Counted from the stretch's first letter, positions 46,872-56,443 are shown. The stretch is 64,000 bases of DNA from Prolixibacteraceae bacterium (GCA_030602265.1 JAUWAB010000009.1:1-64000); one strand, 5' to 3'. Notes: generated by a model from the letters alone, not told the origin. Numbers and translations: made by a program.

Positions 46872-47291
46872 TCAGGCAGCCGGGGGGATATCGTCGGGTG
46901 CCGTGAAGTGATAATTCCTGAAGGCTATCAGGTTTCTGACCGCAGGATAATCCTGAAAATCGAATACTTCAGCTTTCAGAATATGAAAAGTGCGTAAACT
47001 GTGGTGCTGAAGGATATATCTGGCATTATCGGCCTGAGGTAGATTTTTTAACAGGATCCTCTGTCCGGGGGCCTTCAGGGTCAGATTTGCAGAAGGATTA
47101 CAAAAGTAAAGTACAACCTGGTCGGACTGATTTTGTGTCTCGGTTTCCACTATAAACTCCTTCCGGTCATCGTGGTATACGTCAAAAAGGAAAGCGGCTC
47201 CCATTAAAAACAGGAACAAAGCCAGTTTCACAAGCCTTTCTTTAGATATATACCGCCTAATTCTCAAATGTGTATCGTTTTGAGGACGCAA
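46872..47291 (-). CDS. small membrane-anchored protein, unknown
   Basis: 139 residues as given, but the first codon is TTG and a promoter-like TATATTTG (minus strand, 47289-47296) overlaps it. The true start is therefore likely further in: a GTG at 47231 after a GAAAGG, or the ATG at 47204, both leaving one membrane helix (KLALFLFLMGAAFLFD). The rest is soluble with no family I recognise. It lies upstream of secDF on the same strand and downstream of the retropepsin-like gene; these may form one transcript. Confidence 0.6.
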   Translation of the reverse strand: MRPQNDTHLRIRRYISKERLVKLALFLFLMGAAFLFDVYHDDRKEFIVETETQNQSDQVVLYFCNPSANLTLKAPGQRILLKNLPQADNARYILQHHSLRTFHILKAEVFDFQDYPAVRNLIAFRNYHFTAPDDIPPAA

Positions 47292-47296
47292 ATATA
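47289..47296 (-). promoter_or_regulatory. -7 box overlapping the small membrane protein start
   Basis: Minus-strand TATATTTG, an exact TAnnTTTG. Its position argues that the TTG at 47291 is not the start codon. Confidence 0.45.
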
Positions 47297-47331
47297 AATA
47301 ATGTAACGGGAGTTACAAAAATATTTTACTG

Positions 47332-47760
47332 TCAGGTTTTTATCGTCAGTGTCAGCGACCCGTAATCAATGACTGCTTTGTTGGCAAAAAGAAAATCACC
47401 GCCGATCAGTCCGCAGATTTCCTTTTCAGTAGCATGGAAATAGAGTTTATTGATGTGGGACAGGTCAATCAGGGCAACATTCATGGCACCGTTGATGAAA
47501 GAACCAAATGAAAACGGCAAAAGCAAACCCAGGGATGTTTCCAGACGGGCTGCCCCTATACCAGCTGAATGGATCCTCGAATCATCGTGTTCGGGGAGTG
47601 CCTGGTACAAATTTGTGAGGGTCCGGTCGAACACCGTTTTAGAAGCTCCTGTGTCGATTACCCAGACACCCACGGTACCATCATCAAAGCGGCAGGTTGC
47701 AGTCAGGTGATAATTGCCGTCTTCCAGTTCAACCAGACTTAAAGGTATTTTGTATTCCAT
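47332..47760 (-). CDS. retropepsin-like aspartyl protease family protein
   Basis: 142 residues from the ATG (a TTG four codons earlier is less likely). The DTGAS motif at 36-40 (VWVIDTGASKTVF) is the catalytic aspartate signature of retroviral-type aspartic proteases; LIGGDFLFANKAVIDY near the end matches the flap/second-strand pattern of these domains. A single motif means it would act as a dimer. No signal peptide is seen. Many bacterial members have unproven activity. Confidence 0.78.
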   Translation of the reverse strand: MEYKIPLSLVELEDGNYHLTATCRFDDGTVGVWVIDTGASKTVFDRTLTNLYQALPEHDDSRIHSAGIGAARLETSLGLLLPFSFGSFINGAMNVALIDLSHINKLYFHATEKEICGLIGGDFLFANKAVIDYGSLTLTIKT

Positions 47761-47774
47761 GCCTTGAATCAAGA

Positions 47775-47807
47775 AAAACGGATGATCCCAGAGGCACCAT
47801 CCGTTTT
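47775..47807 (-). terminator. terminator downstream of mdh
   Basis: AAAACGGATG and its complement CATCCGTTTT enclose a short loop; on the minus strand the stem continues into T residues. It lies just after the mdh stop codon. Confidence 0.75.
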
Positions 47808-47832
47808 GTATATTTCTGAATAAATTTGTCTC

Positions 47833-48768
47833 TTAAAGAATATTCATTCCATCCAGCACATCCATGATTTTTTTCACAGAATTGGCTGAATTGTGGAGCA
47901 ATTCCGTTTCAGCTTCGTTGAGTGCTACTTCAATAACCTGCTCAACTCCATTTTTGCCTAATTTCACGGGAACACCCACGAACATGTTGTTGAGGCCATA
48001 CTCTCCTTCCAGTTTGATACAGCAGGGGAAAATACGTTTCTGGTCCATTACAATGGCTTCTACCATTTGTGCAGCAGCAGATCCCGGAGCGTACCATGCA
48101 GAAGTTCCCATCAGGTTCACCAGTTCACCGCCACCGTTAATGGTGCGTTTGACAATGGCATCAAGCCTTTCCTGGTCAATTAGCTCAGTTACCGGGATAC
48201 CAGATACTGTAGTATAACGGGGCAGCGGGACCATGGTATCGCCATGACCGCCCATCAGCAGGGCCTGTATGTCACGCGGAGAAACATCGAGCGCTTCGGC
48301 CAGGAACGCCCGGTAACGTGCAGTATCCAGGATACCGGCCATACCCATAACCCTGGTTTTGGGAAGATTGGCACTTGCATAGGCCGCATAGGTCATAACA
48401 TCGAGCGGATTGGAAACCACAACGATAATGGTATCCGGACTGTATTTCACCACATTCTCGGTAACACTTTTCACGATTCCCGCGTTGATGGAAATCAGGT
48501 CGTCGCGGCTCATGCCTGGTTTTCTCGGTACACCCGAAGTAATTACGACAACTTCTGATCCTGCGGTTTTGGAATAGTCGTTGGTGGAACCAACCAGCCT
48601 GGTATCGTAATAATTAACCGGGGCAGTCTGCCAAAGGTCGAGCGATTTCCCTTCAGAAATACCTTCCTTGATGTCGACCAGTACCACCTCCTGTACGATG
48701 TTTTTCTGGGCAATAACCTGTGCACAGGTAGCACCAACATTTCCTGCTCCTACAACTGTTACTTTCAT
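47833..48768 (-). CDS. mdh: malate dehydrogenase
   Basis: 311 residues of the LDH-like MDH type. VTVVGAGNVGATCAQ at 3-17 binds NAD, SGVPRKPGMSRDDL near 78 carries substrate arginines, and LMGGHGDTMVPLPRY near 170 holds the catalytic histidine. It interconverts malate and oxaloacetate in the citric acid cycle. Arg in the GVPRKPG loop fits MDH rather than lactate dehydrogenase. Confidence 0.95.
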   Translation of the reverse strand: MKVTVVGAGNVGATCAQVIAQKNIVQEVVLVDIKEGISEGKSLDLWQTAPVNYYDTRLVGSTNDYSKTAGSEVVVITSGVPRKPGMSRDDLISINAGIVKSVTENVVKYSPDTIIVVVSNPLDVMTYAAYASANLPKTRVMGMAGILDTARYRAFLAEALDVSPRDIQALLMGGHGDTMVPLPRYTTVSGIPVTELIDQERLDAIVKRTINGGGELVNLMGTSAWYAPGSAAAQMVEAIVMDQKRIFPCCIKLEGEYGLNNMFVGVPVKLGKNGVEQVIEVALNEAETELLHNSANSVKKIMDVLDGMNIL

Positions 48769-49125
48769 GAAAATAAGATTTTTATGTATTAAAAACTTAT
48801 AAATATAAACAATTAATTTTCAGCTCCTTTAAAGGATCGGCAAATTTAGCCTATTTGATTGATTTATAAAACATCTGTTCGGACGGGTAACTCGGTTTAA
48901 CATTTTAATAAACCTTTTGAAAATGCAATTTCCTGCTCTAAAATCCAAATAGAACAAATATTTATGGATTTTTAAATATAACACATTCAGGTATTTATAT
49001 ATTTTTGTTTAATATTTTTCAAAAATATTTATTCAAAACGACCATTCCGCTAAACTTTGTAACCGGACAAACGTTTTTTTAGGTAAGAATCCAGAAATTT
49101 ACAGAAATTTATTATATACGACTCT
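48769..49125. other. AT-rich divergent region between mdh and crtI
   Basis: No gene seen in 357 bases. It contains the mdh -7 box (minus, 48841-48848), a 9-bp inverted repeat AATATTTTT/AAAAATATT at 49011-49029 with a one-base centre, and TAAACTTTG at 49051-49059, a near match to the -7 consensus with one extra base, possibly the crtI promoter. Confidence 0.55.
48841..48848 (-). promoter_or_regulatory. -7 box for mdh
   Basis: Minus-strand TAAATTTG, an exact TAnnTTTG, about 75 bases before the mdh start. Confidence 0.5.
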
Positions 49126-50616
49126 ATGAGTAAAAAAGTCATAATAACGGGAACCGGACTCGGAGGTTTAAGCACCGCACTGCGACTTACCACTGATGGC
49201 TATCAGGTGGAAATGATTGAAAAATATCATCAGGCAGGTGGTCGCCTCAACCTGCTTGAAAAAGACGGGTTCAAATTTGACCTGGCTCCCACCTTCTTCA
49301 GTATGAGCTATGAATTTAAAGAACTGATGGAGTATTGCAAAATGGAAACTCCTTTTGAATTCCTGAAGCTCGACCCTCTTTATGCTGTCCATTTTGAAGG
49401 AGATAAAAGAAATTACCTGATATACAGCGACCTGAAAAAGCTTGCTGCCGAATTTCGTGAGGTTGAACCCAATCTTGAAGTAAAACTGAAGAAGTTTCTG
49501 ACACAGACCGGAAATCTATTTCATGATACCGAAAATATCATCATAAAGCAGAACTTTAACTCCCTATTACATTATGCCACTCAACTGATGCGTGTGCCCC
49601 TCAAACACGGCCCGAAGATGTTCTATTCCATGTGGACTGAACTGAGCCGTCATTTTACTTCTTTTGAAGTAAAGGTCATACTCTCCCTGGTGGGATTTTT
49701 CCTTGGATCGACCCCGTTTAAAACCCCGGCGGTTTACACATTGCTCAGTTATACTGAACTGGTGCACGACGGGTACCATAACGTAAAGGGCGGTATGTAC
49801 ACCATTGTCAGGGAGCTGCTGAAGGAACTGGAGAAAAGAGGCGTAACTATTCGCTACAATACCGAAATCAAAGAGGTGGAATCCACGGATGGTAAGGTTT
49901 CGGCGCTAATCGACCAGCATGGCAACCGGTATACGGCAGACCTATTCGTAATCAATGCCGACGCGGCCTCTTTCAGGGGCCAGGTGCTTAAACGCGAAAA
50001 GTTCAGCGAAAAGCGGCTCGACCGTATGCACTGGACCATGGGACCTCTTACCATTTATCTGGGAATCAACGGGAAGGTAGAAAACATGTATCACCATAAC
50101 TATTTTCTCAGGAGGAATTTCGAGGAATATTCCCGAAAAATATTCACCAATGAGATTAAAATGGACAAAGCTTATTACTATGTCAACATTCCGTCGATGC
50201 ACAACCCGGAATACGCACCTCCGGGAAAAGAGAGTATTTTCATATTGTGCCCTGTTCCTGAACTCAGGTATAAACCCGATTGGAGCGACGGCGATGAAAT
50301 TGCCGACGGCATTATCAGGGACCTTGGGGAACGCACCGGAATTGATTTTGCCGGCAGGACGGAATCGCGGACCGTACTTACCCCGGTTGAGTGGGAAAAA
50401 ATGTTTAACCTTTATAAGGGGAGCGGCCTGGGTTTAGCACATGACCTTGACCAGGTCGGCGGGATGCGGCCTTCTAACCAAGATGAGGAGCTGAACAACC
50501 TGTTTTATGTCGGGGCATCAACCACACCCGGAACCGGATTGCCCATGGTGGTAATCAGTTCAAGACTGGTAACCGAAAGAATCAATAAGATATATGGATC
50601 TGTACACCAGAAATAG
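49126..50616 (+). CDS. crtI: phytoene desaturase-type FAD oxidoreductase CrtI
   Basis: 496 residues. IITGTGLGGLSTALRL at 5-20 is the FAD-binding GxGxxG fold, and KYHQAGGRLNLLEKDGFKFDLAPTFF near 33-58 is the CrtI signature that follows it. VGASTTPGTGLPMVVISSRLV near 465 is the conserved C-terminal FAD/GxxxxPG block of carotenoid desaturases. It introduces double bonds into phytoene. Together with the overlapping crtB it would make a coloured linear carotene; later steps are not in the window. Confidence 0.9.
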   Translation: MSKKVIITGTGLGGLSTALRLTTDGYQVEMIEKYHQAGGRLNLLEKDGFKFDLAPTFFSMSYEFKELMEYCKMETPFEFLKLDPLYAVHFEGDKRNYLIYSDLKKLAAEFREVEPNLEVKLKKFLTQTGNLFHDTENIIIKQNFNSLLHYATQLMRVPLKHGPKMFYSMWTELSRHFTSFEVKVILSLVGFFLGSTPFKTPAVYTLLSYTELVHDGYHNVKGGMYTIVRELLKELEKRGVTIRYNTEIKEVESTDGKVSALIDQHGNRYTADLFVINADAASFRGQVLKREKFSEKRLDRMHWTMGPLTIYLGINGKVENMYHHNYFLRRNFEEYSRKIFTNEIKMDKAYYYVNIPSMHNPEYAPPGKESIFILCPVPELRYKPDWSDGDEIADGIIRDLGERTGIDFAGRTESRTVLTPVEWEKMFNLYKGSGLGLAHDLDQVGGMRPSNQDEELNNLFYVGASTTPGTGLPMVVISSRLVTERINKIYGSVHQK

Positions 50617-51427
50617 CCTGAAGTGCAGCCGGCAGACCACTCTGTCTTACAGCACCTCCTTTTCATTGGGTATCCGGATGCTTCAGAAAAGATACCAGAA
50701 GGGAATATATGCGATCTATGGATTTGTAAGGATTGCAGATGAGATTGTGGATACCTTCCATGATCAGCCCCAAAAAGTATTGCTGGAGAAATTCAGGGAG
50801 GAAACCTGGGCGGCAATAGACCGGGGATTCAGTACTGACCTTATCCTGCATAGTTTCCAGTGGGCAGTGAATACCTACAAAATCGACCGTGAGCTGATCG
50901 AGGCATTTCTGTACAGTATGGAGCTGGACCTTACCGAGAAAATATATCCTCCGGAAATGCTGAAAACGTATATATATGGTTCGGCCGAAGTGGTTGGACT
51001 GATGTGCCTCAGGGTTTTCTACCATGAGCAGCCCGACGTTTATGAGCAGCTTATCCAGCCGGCCAGAAAACTTGGCGAAGCCTTTCAGAAGGTCAATTTC
51101 CTCAGGGATGCGCAGGACGATTATATCAAAAAGGGAAGGGTTTACTTCACCAACATCAATTTCCGCAATTTTACACCGGAGTCGAAAGCAGAGATCGAAA
51201 ACGATATTCAGAAAGACTTTGATGAAGCCTTTCAAGGGATCCGCATATTACGTAAAGACGTGAGGTTTGGTGTTTATTTAGCTTACAGGTACTATCTGGA
51301 ATTGCTCTCAATAATCAGAAATACCCGGCCAGACGATATGCTTCAGGCCAGATGCCGGGTACCCGACCGCCGGAAAATGCGCCTCCTTCTTTCGGCAGGG
51401 GTAAGAAATGCCCTAAATCTGATCTGA
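50594..51427 (+). CDS. crtB: phytoene synthase CrtB
   Basis: 277 residues of the trans-isoprenyl synthase fold. The two Asp-rich motifs that bind diphosphate via magnesium are DEIVDTFHD at 49-57 and DAQDD near 172-176 (within NFLRDAQDDY). It condenses two geranylgeranyl diphosphates to phytoene, the substrate of CrtI. Its start overlaps the end of crtI by 23 bases, so the two are translationally coupled. It converges with the LytTR regulator gene. Confidence 0.9.
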   Translation: MDLYTRNSLKCSRQTTLSYSTSFSLGIRMLQKRYQKGIYAIYGFVRIADEIVDTFHDQPQKVLLEKFREETWAAIDRGFSTDLILHSFQWAVNTYKIDRELIEAFLYSMELDLTEKIYPPEMLKTYIYGSAEVVGLMCLRVFYHEQPDVYEQLIQPARKLGEAFQKVNFLRDAQDDYIKKGRVYFTNINFRNFTPESKAEIENDIQKDFDEAFQGIRILRKDVRFGVYLAYRYYLELLSIIRNTRPDDMLQARCRVPDRRKMRLLLSAGVRNALNLI

Positions 51428-51440
51428 AGATCTGTTATAA

Positions 51441-52187
51441 TCAGAAATTCAGCAAATCCTTCAGGTTCTTGTAACCCGATTTGCTTACCTTTAGTTTTGA
51501 TTTATCGTGCAAGATGGCCACATACGACTCCTTTTCATACTGCTGCAGCTGGGCGATCTGGTCAATCCGGACTATATAAGACCGGTGTATCCTGGCAAAA
51601 TTATGGGGATCAAGAGCTGTCTCAAAATAACGCATCGTCTTCTGCTTGGTAAAACGGCCTTCACTGGTATATATCAGCACATAGTCGTCCATTGACTCTA
51701 TGTACCGTATATGATCTGCCGGGATGATGTGAATCTTATGGCGGTCTTTCACAACAATGCGGTCTAAAAACTCCTCCTTCGGGAAATTGGTAATCTTCTC
51801 AACAATATCTTCTCCTTCTGCCTGTTTTTCAAGGCGTTCCTTAACCTTTTCCAGAGCAGAAAGGAGCCGGTCCTTTGAAAACGGTTTCAGCAGATAATCG
51901 GCTGCATTAAATTCAAAAGCTTTCAGCGCATACTGGTCATATGCCGTACAGAAAATAATCTCGGGATGGTGGTCAAGAAGCTCCAGCATCTCAAACCCGG
52001 TAATTTTGGGCATCTGGATATCGAGAAAGACCAGGTCCGGTTTAAGTTCATTAATGGCCTTTACCCCTTCAAAACCGTTTTCACATTCGCAAAGCAGATC
52101 GATCTCCTCGCGGTCTTTGATATAGGAGCGTAAAAGATTGCGGGCCAACTCTTCATCTTCGACAATGATGGTTCTGATTTTTTCCAT
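51441..52187 (-). CDS. LytTR-type response regulator
   Basis: 248 residues: a receiver domain (1-120) with acidic pocket VEDEE and phosphoacceptor Asp56 (LVFLDIQMP), and a C-terminal LytTR DNA-binding domain (about 145-248; IRYIESMDDYVLIYT, FARIHRSYIVRI). LytTR regulators bind DNA through beta strands and often control envelope or extracellular functions. It is 11 bases downstream of its sensor gene. Confidence 0.92.
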   Translation of the reverse strand: MEKIRTIIVEDEELARNLLRSYIKDREEIDLLCECENGFEGVKAINELKPDLVFLDIQMPKITGFEMLELLDHHPEIIFCTAYDQYALKAFEFNAADYLLKPFSKDRLLSALEKVKERLEKQAEGEDIVEKITNFPKEEFLDRIVVKDRHKIHIIPADHIRYIESMDDYVLIYTSEGRFTKQKTMRYFETALDPHNFARIHRSYIVRIDQIAQLQQYEKESYVAILHDKSKLKVSKSGYKNLKDLLNF

Positions 52188-52198
52188 GGATTATTGAT

Positions 52199-53239
52199 TT
52201 ACAGCTGAGGAATCCTCAGGGTTATGGTAAAAAAGTTCTTATCGTCAGTCACTTTCACAATGGCAGATCCGCCATAAATAATCTGAAGCCTCTCCCGGAT
52301 GTTCCGCAACCCGATTCCCTCGCCTTTCCTGTTGATGACATCCGGATCGTATGTGTTTCCCACCGATATTTCAAGGTATTTTCCGTCACACGAGCCATGG
52401 GTGATAATCTCAACTGGCTCTGTAGCTTCATAAACACCATATTTAATAGCATTCTCATAGATGGGTTGCAGAATCATATTGGGGAGACTGGCATTATAGC
52501 ATTTTTCATCCACATGAAATACAGGAAGTAGCTTGCTTCCGAAGCGCACTTTCTCAATGGCCAGGTACAGCTTGTTGTTCTGCAGCTCCGTGCCAAAAGT
52601 AACTTTCTCATTCTGATTATGTTTCAGCGAATACCTCATCAGCGATGACAGGTTAATGACCATTTCCTGGGCTTTGGCCGGATCGGACATGGTAAGGGAT
52701 GAGATGCTGTTGAGGCTGTTGAAAAGAAAATGGGGGTTTATCTGAGATTTCAGGGCATGCAGTTCAGCCTCCTTGATCAGTGATTTCAATTCGCTCTCAC
52801 GTTTTACCTTTTCCCTGAAATTCTGGTAATAGATGATGGCCATAAACAGCAGCACATAAAAAACATATAACAGATAGCCGGTCAGCATTCTCGAAGGCAG
52901 GCTCATCTGCATATAGTCTGCCAGTTCCGGGGCAAACAGCTTGATGGTTATGGCCGCCAGGTATGTCCATACGATAATGATGGCCGTTGCGGCAATCAGG
53001 TGAAAAAGAAGCAGGCTCCACCACTTATAGGTTTCGGGCGAGTTGTACTTGACCACATACCAGATGCTGAGGCCAAGAACGGCGAAAAAACCGTATTGTA
53101 CAAACGTATTGATAAAAGAAAGGTGCAGTGCGAGATCATAATAGTTCCACAGAACCAAAGCATTTGCACTGGCTAAAATCAGCCAGAAAACGCCGTAGAA
53201 CGCAAGAAACCGGATATTTGACAATAGAGGATGTTTCAT
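52199..53239 (-). CDS. LytS-like sensor histidine kinase
   Basis: 346 residues. Four membrane helices (about 11-32, 42-62, 74-96, 118-140) form the sensor part with little outside the membrane. The His_kinase domain has ALKSQINPHFLFNSLNSIS with phosphoacceptor His170; the ATPase portion ends with GIGLRNIRERL near 310. It pairs with the LytTR regulator, and is preceded by LiaF- and LiaI-like genes that may supply its signal. Confidence 0.9.
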   Translation of the reverse strand: MKHPLLSNIRFLAFYGVFWLILASANALVLWNYYDLALHLSFINTFVQYGFFAVLGLSIWYVVKYNSPETYKWWSLLLFHLIAATAIIIVWTYLAAITIKLFAPELADYMQMSLPSRMLTGYLLYVFYVLLFMAIIYYQNFREKVKRESELKSLIKEAELHALKSQINPHFLFNSLNSISSLTMSDPAKAQEMVINLSSLMRYSLKHNQNEKVTFGTELQNNKLYLAIEKVRFGSKLLPVFHVDEKCYNASLPNMILQPIYENAIKYGVYEATEPVEIITHGSCDGKYLEISVGNTYDPDVINRKGEGIGLRNIRERLQIIYGGSAIVKVTDDKNFFTITLRIPQL

Positions 53240-53297
53240 TTATAATCAATCAAACAGGTCTGACAGTTATTTGGTTAGTACAGAAATTACCTGATAT

Positions 53298-54002
53298 TCA
53301 GAAATTCTTGATCTCAATTCCGCCAAATGCGGTAAATCCCCTGACGATAAGTGTCTTGGACAGGTCCTGCCTGTCGGGAATGACATTCCCGCGCTTATCT
53401 GTAAAAGCACCGAAAATGGTAGAGACTTCATTCTTGACAGCCCAGTCGGGTGGAATTTTAAACCCGGTACCCCCAAAGACACTTACACAATCGATCACAG
53501 CCCCATTCGGTGAAAGTTTCGCCACCCTCATATCATACTCTGAACCACCGAATATTGAGGTACTTTTACCTCCGATCAGATTTTGCGAATTTACAACAAT
53601 TTCCCGGCCACCGAAAACGACGAAATCATCAAAATAATCGAGCTCTGCCGCTCCGCTATCCTTTAACACAGGCGTTTTTCGCTGATGTCTCCATATAAGA
53701 AGGATACCAAGGACCACCAGGAGGAGTGGCCAGGAAAGCCGTCTCAGTTTCCAGGGCACCTCAATCAGATCGGGGACCATGAAAAAAATACCGATCAGGA
53801 TCAGGACATACCCCGATGTTTCATTTCCGCTGAAAAGGGAAAACACCCCTATAACCACCAGGAGCATCTGCCATGAAATCAAAACATCCCTGAGAACATG
53901 GGGAATAATGCCTAATTGCTCGAGAATCCAAATCCCACCTATGGCAATCAGTGCCGCTCCAAACAAGATCCTTTTGTTTACTTTATTATTCTGCGATTCC
54001 AT
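53298..54002 (-). CDS. LiaF-like membrane protein
   Basis: 234 residues. The N-terminal 110 residues hold four hydrophobic helices of the LiaI-LiaF-like (DUF5668) type, with GAALIAIGGIWILEQLGI as first. The C-terminal part is a soluble repeat domain with FGG turns (VVFGGREI, IFGGSEYD, VFGGTGF, IFGAFTDKR), matching the LiaF/cell-wall-active antibiotic response domain. In Bacillus LiaF restrains the LiaRS two-component system; here a LytS/LytR pair follows by 58 bases. A -7 box lies just upstream. Confidence 0.85.
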   Translation of the reverse strand: MESQNNKVNKRILFGAALIAIGGIWILEQLGIIPHVLRDVLISWQMLLVVIGVFSLFSGNETSGYVLILIGIFFMVPDLIEVPWKLRRLSWPLLLVVLGILLIWRHQRKTPVLKDSGAAELDYFDDFVVFGGREIVVNSQNLIGGKSTSIFGGSEYDMRVAKLSPNGAVIDCVSVFGGTGFKIPPDWAVKNEVSTIFGAFTDKRGNVIPDRQDLSKTLIVRGFTAFGGIEIKNF

Positions 54003-54018
54003 GATACATTTTTTATTT

Positions 54019-54026
54019 CAAAGATA
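54019..54026 (-). promoter_or_regulatory. -7 box for the LiaF-like gene
   Basis: Minus-strand TATCTTTG, an exact TAnnTTTG, about 17 bases before the ATG, implying a very short leader. Confidence 0.55.
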
Positions 54027-54103
54027 GTGACCCGGAGTGGCCGTGCAGAAAAGGTTTCCGGTATAGGAACCATTTTTACCGGCGACTGATCCGATCCTGT
54101 CTA

Positions 54104-54457
54104 TTATTTGCGCATGATGATAAGAACACCGGTAAATAAAACGGCTAACGGAAAAATCAGGGCAAATGAAAATGGCTGCCAGGCAAATATTCTGGGCAAC
54201 AGAAAAAAACCTCCGAGGGCAACCAGTATCCATCCTCCGGAATTTCTTCCTGAAACCAGAATGAGACCTATAACCATCAAAATCATTGGCCAGGAGAAGA
54301 TAATTCTTCCCAGTCTGCTGAACAACCAGGTAAAGGGCGACAGAAGCTGGTCGAAATCAATGTTCAGGCCTAGTTCCCTTAATGTCCAGAGACCCCCGAT
54401 AATAATCAGGATTACAGCAATGATCACCTTTGAGTTGTCCTGTTCAGCTTTTGCCAT
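54104..54457 (-). CDS. LiaI/LiaF-like transmembrane protein
   Basis: 117 residues with about four hydrophobic helices (VIIAVILIIIGGLWTLREL first) and no soluble domain, so a DUF5668-type LiaI/LiaF membrane module alone. It precedes the full LiaF-like gene on the same strand and has its own complete promoter. Likely a partner or sensor component of the neighbouring LytS/LytR system; this is inference from context. Confidence 0.8.
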   Translation of the reverse strand: MAKAEQDNSKVIIAVILIIIGGLWTLRELGLNIDFDQLLSPFTWLFSRLGRIIFSWPMILMVIGLILVSGRNSGGWILVALGGFFLLPRIFAWQPFSFALIFPLAVLFTGVLIIMRK

Positions 54458-54481
54458 AATTATTCATTTATAACCTGCTTC

Positions 54482-54509
54482 CAAATGTATTATTCTTTTG
54501 TATTACAAA
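54482..54509 (-). promoter_or_regulatory. complete Bacteroidota promoter for LiaI-like gene
   Basis: On the minus strand TTTG (54506-54509) and TACATTTG (54482-54489) are separated by 16 bases, fitting the TTTG/TAnnTTTG promoter. It lies 25 bases before the ATG. Confidence 0.65.
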
Positions 54510-54596
54510 TGGCATCCTTTCGGTTAATATCCGGATATCACCGGTAAATAAAGAAAATTTCGCTCAATTATCCTTGCGGGAGAGCTTATACTATTC

Positions 54597-54628
54597 AAAA
54601 AAGGTTGTCCCTTAAGCAGAGACAACCT
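54597..54628 (-). terminator. terminator downstream of glnS
   Basis: AGGTTGTC at 54602-54609 pairs with GACAACCT at 54621-54628; the minus strand runs into six T residues. It lies about 110 bases after the glnS stop. Confidence 0.75.
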
Positions 54629-54736
54629 CTTCATATTTTTTATCGGATATTGGGAACTGAACCGTGGATGGCACATCCGTGCTCTTCAGAAATCTGATTC
54701 AGTCCTTTGAATTACGTGATCAGCATTATCATCCCG

Positions 54737-56443
54737 TCAGGAAGATTTTCCTTTTTCCTTGCTCCAGGCGTCCTTCAACGGTACTGTCCGGTTAAACACA
54801 GGTTTTCCGGCAACAGAGTCAGGATCCACGCAGAAATAGCCCAGCCTTTCGAACTGAAAGTGCGAAAGCGGTTCTGCCTCCTTTACCGACGGTTCAATAA
54901 AACATTCTGGCAGCACAACCAGAGATTCCGGATTCAAAAAGTCCTTGAAATCGCGTTCTTTCTGACCGGCAGGATCTTCGACCGTGAAGAGACGGTCGTA
55001 AAGACGAACTTCAGCCTTTATTGATTCGGTTGCAGAAACCCAGTGGAGTGTGGATTTGACTTTCCGTCCATCAGGAGAATTACCACCCCTGGAAGCAGGA
55101 TCGTAGGTACAATGAACTTCGGTGATACGGCCACTGTCATCTTTGACCACCTCTGTACATTTGACGAAATAGGCATATCTCAGGCGTACTTCACGGCCCG
55201 GAGCCAGGCGGAAAAATTTGGAGGGAGGCTCCTCCATGAAGTCATCCCGTTCGATGTAGATTTCCCGGGTAAAAGGCACCATTCGGGTTCCGTCATCAGG
55301 ATTTTCGGGGTTGTTGATGGCTTCCATGTCTTCTGTCACGCCTTCCGGGAAGTTGGTAATCACCACCTTGAGCGGATCGAGCACACCCATAACCCGCCGG
55401 GCAATCTTGTTCAGGTCTTCCCTGACGCTGTGTTCGAGGAGGGAAACATCGCTCATTCCTTCAACCTTGGTAACCCCGATCCTGTCGGCGAAGTTCCGTA
55501 TGGACAAAGGCGTATATCCGCGGCGGCGCATGCCCGAGATTGTGGGCATCCTGGGGTCATCCCAGCCTTTTACATAGCCGTCTTTAACCAATTCAAGCAG
55601 CTTTCGTTTGCTCATAATGGTATAGGAAAGGTTCAGCCGGGCAAATTCGATCTGTCGCGGCCGGTAGTCGCTGTCTTGCAGCTGATCGACAAACCAGTCG
55701 TAGAGAGGCCGGTGCACCTCAAACTCGAGGGTACATACCGAATGGGTTATACCTTCCCAGTAATCGCATTGTCCGTGGGCAAAATCATACAGCGGGTAGA
55801 TTACCCACTTGTCGCCCGTACGGTGGTGCGGTGTTTTCATGATCCGGTAGAGGATCGGGTCGCGCATGTGCATATTGGGAGAGGCCATGTCGATTTTGGC
55901 CCTAAGTACCCGTGAGCCTTCATCGTAGTCACCGTTTTTCATTCCCTCGAAAAGCATAAGGTTTTCCTCCACTGACCGGCTCCGGTATGGACTTTCAATA
56001 CCCGGGCGGGTCGGGGTTCCTTTTTGTTCGCTGATGGTTTCGGCATCCTGGTCATCCACGTAAGCCTTGCCTTCCCGGATCAGTTTCAGGGCAAAATCAT
56101 ACAGATGCTGGAAAAAATCAGATGCGTAATAGAGCCTGTCGCCCCAGTCAAATCCCAGCCACCGGACATCCTCCATGATGGAACGGACATATTCGTCTTC
56201 CTCTTTCTCCGGATTGGTATCGTCGAAGCGGAGATTGGTCAGGCCACCATATTTCTGAGCTATTCCGAAATTGAGGCATATCGATTTGGCATGCCCGATA
56301 TGGAGATAGCCGTTGGGTTCCGGGGGGAACCGGGTTAATACCCTTCCGTTATTTTTGCCTTCAGCCAGGTCTTTCTCAACCTGCTGATGAATAAAATTGG
56401 TTTTGGAGGTGACCTCCCTGTTGTTGCCTGTATTTTCCGTCAT
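54737..56443 (-). CDS. glnS: glutaminyl-tRNA synthetase
   Basis: 568 residues. [17 protein letters not shown] near 44 contains [12 protein letters not shown] near 75 and the MSKRKL loop near 270 are the class I GlnRS signatures, and a C-terminal beta-barrel anticodon-binding region (about 340-550) follows. It charges tRNA-Gln directly, so this organism need not rely only on the transamidation route. Its -7 box is about 50 bases upstream. Confidence 0.96.
   Translation of the reverse strand: MTENTGNNREVTSKTNFIHQQVEKDLAEGKNNGRVLTRFPPEPNGYLHIGHAKSICLNFGIAQKYGGLTNLRFDDTNPEKEEDEYVRSIMEDVRWLGFDWGDRLYYASDFFQHLYDFALKLIREGKAYVDDQDAETISEQKGTPTRPGIESPYRSRSVEENLMLFEGMKNGDYDEGSRVLRAKIDMASPNMHMRDPILYRIMKTPHHRTGDKWVIYPLYDFAHGQCDYWEGITHSVCTLEFEVHRPLYDWFVDQLQDSDYRPRQIEFARLNLSYTIMSKRKLLELVKDGYVKGWDDPRMPTISGMRRRGYTPLSIRNFADRIGVTKVEGMSDVSLLEHSVREDLNKIARRVMGVLDPLKVVITNFPEGVTEDMEAINNPENPDDGTRMVPFTREIYIERDDFMEEPPSKFFRLAPGREVRLRYAYFVKCTEVVKDDSGRITEVHCTYDPASRGGNSPDGRKVKSTLHWVSATESIKAEVRLYDRLFTVEDPAGQKERDFKDFLNPESLVVLPECFIEPSVKEAEPLSHFQFERLGYFCVDPDSVAGKPVFNRTVPLKDAWSKEKGKSS

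Noticed and set aside
55043-55915. A 290-codon open frame on the plus strand
   Set aside because: It lies wholly antisense to glnS, whose motifs are unmistakable; long shadows are common in such genes.
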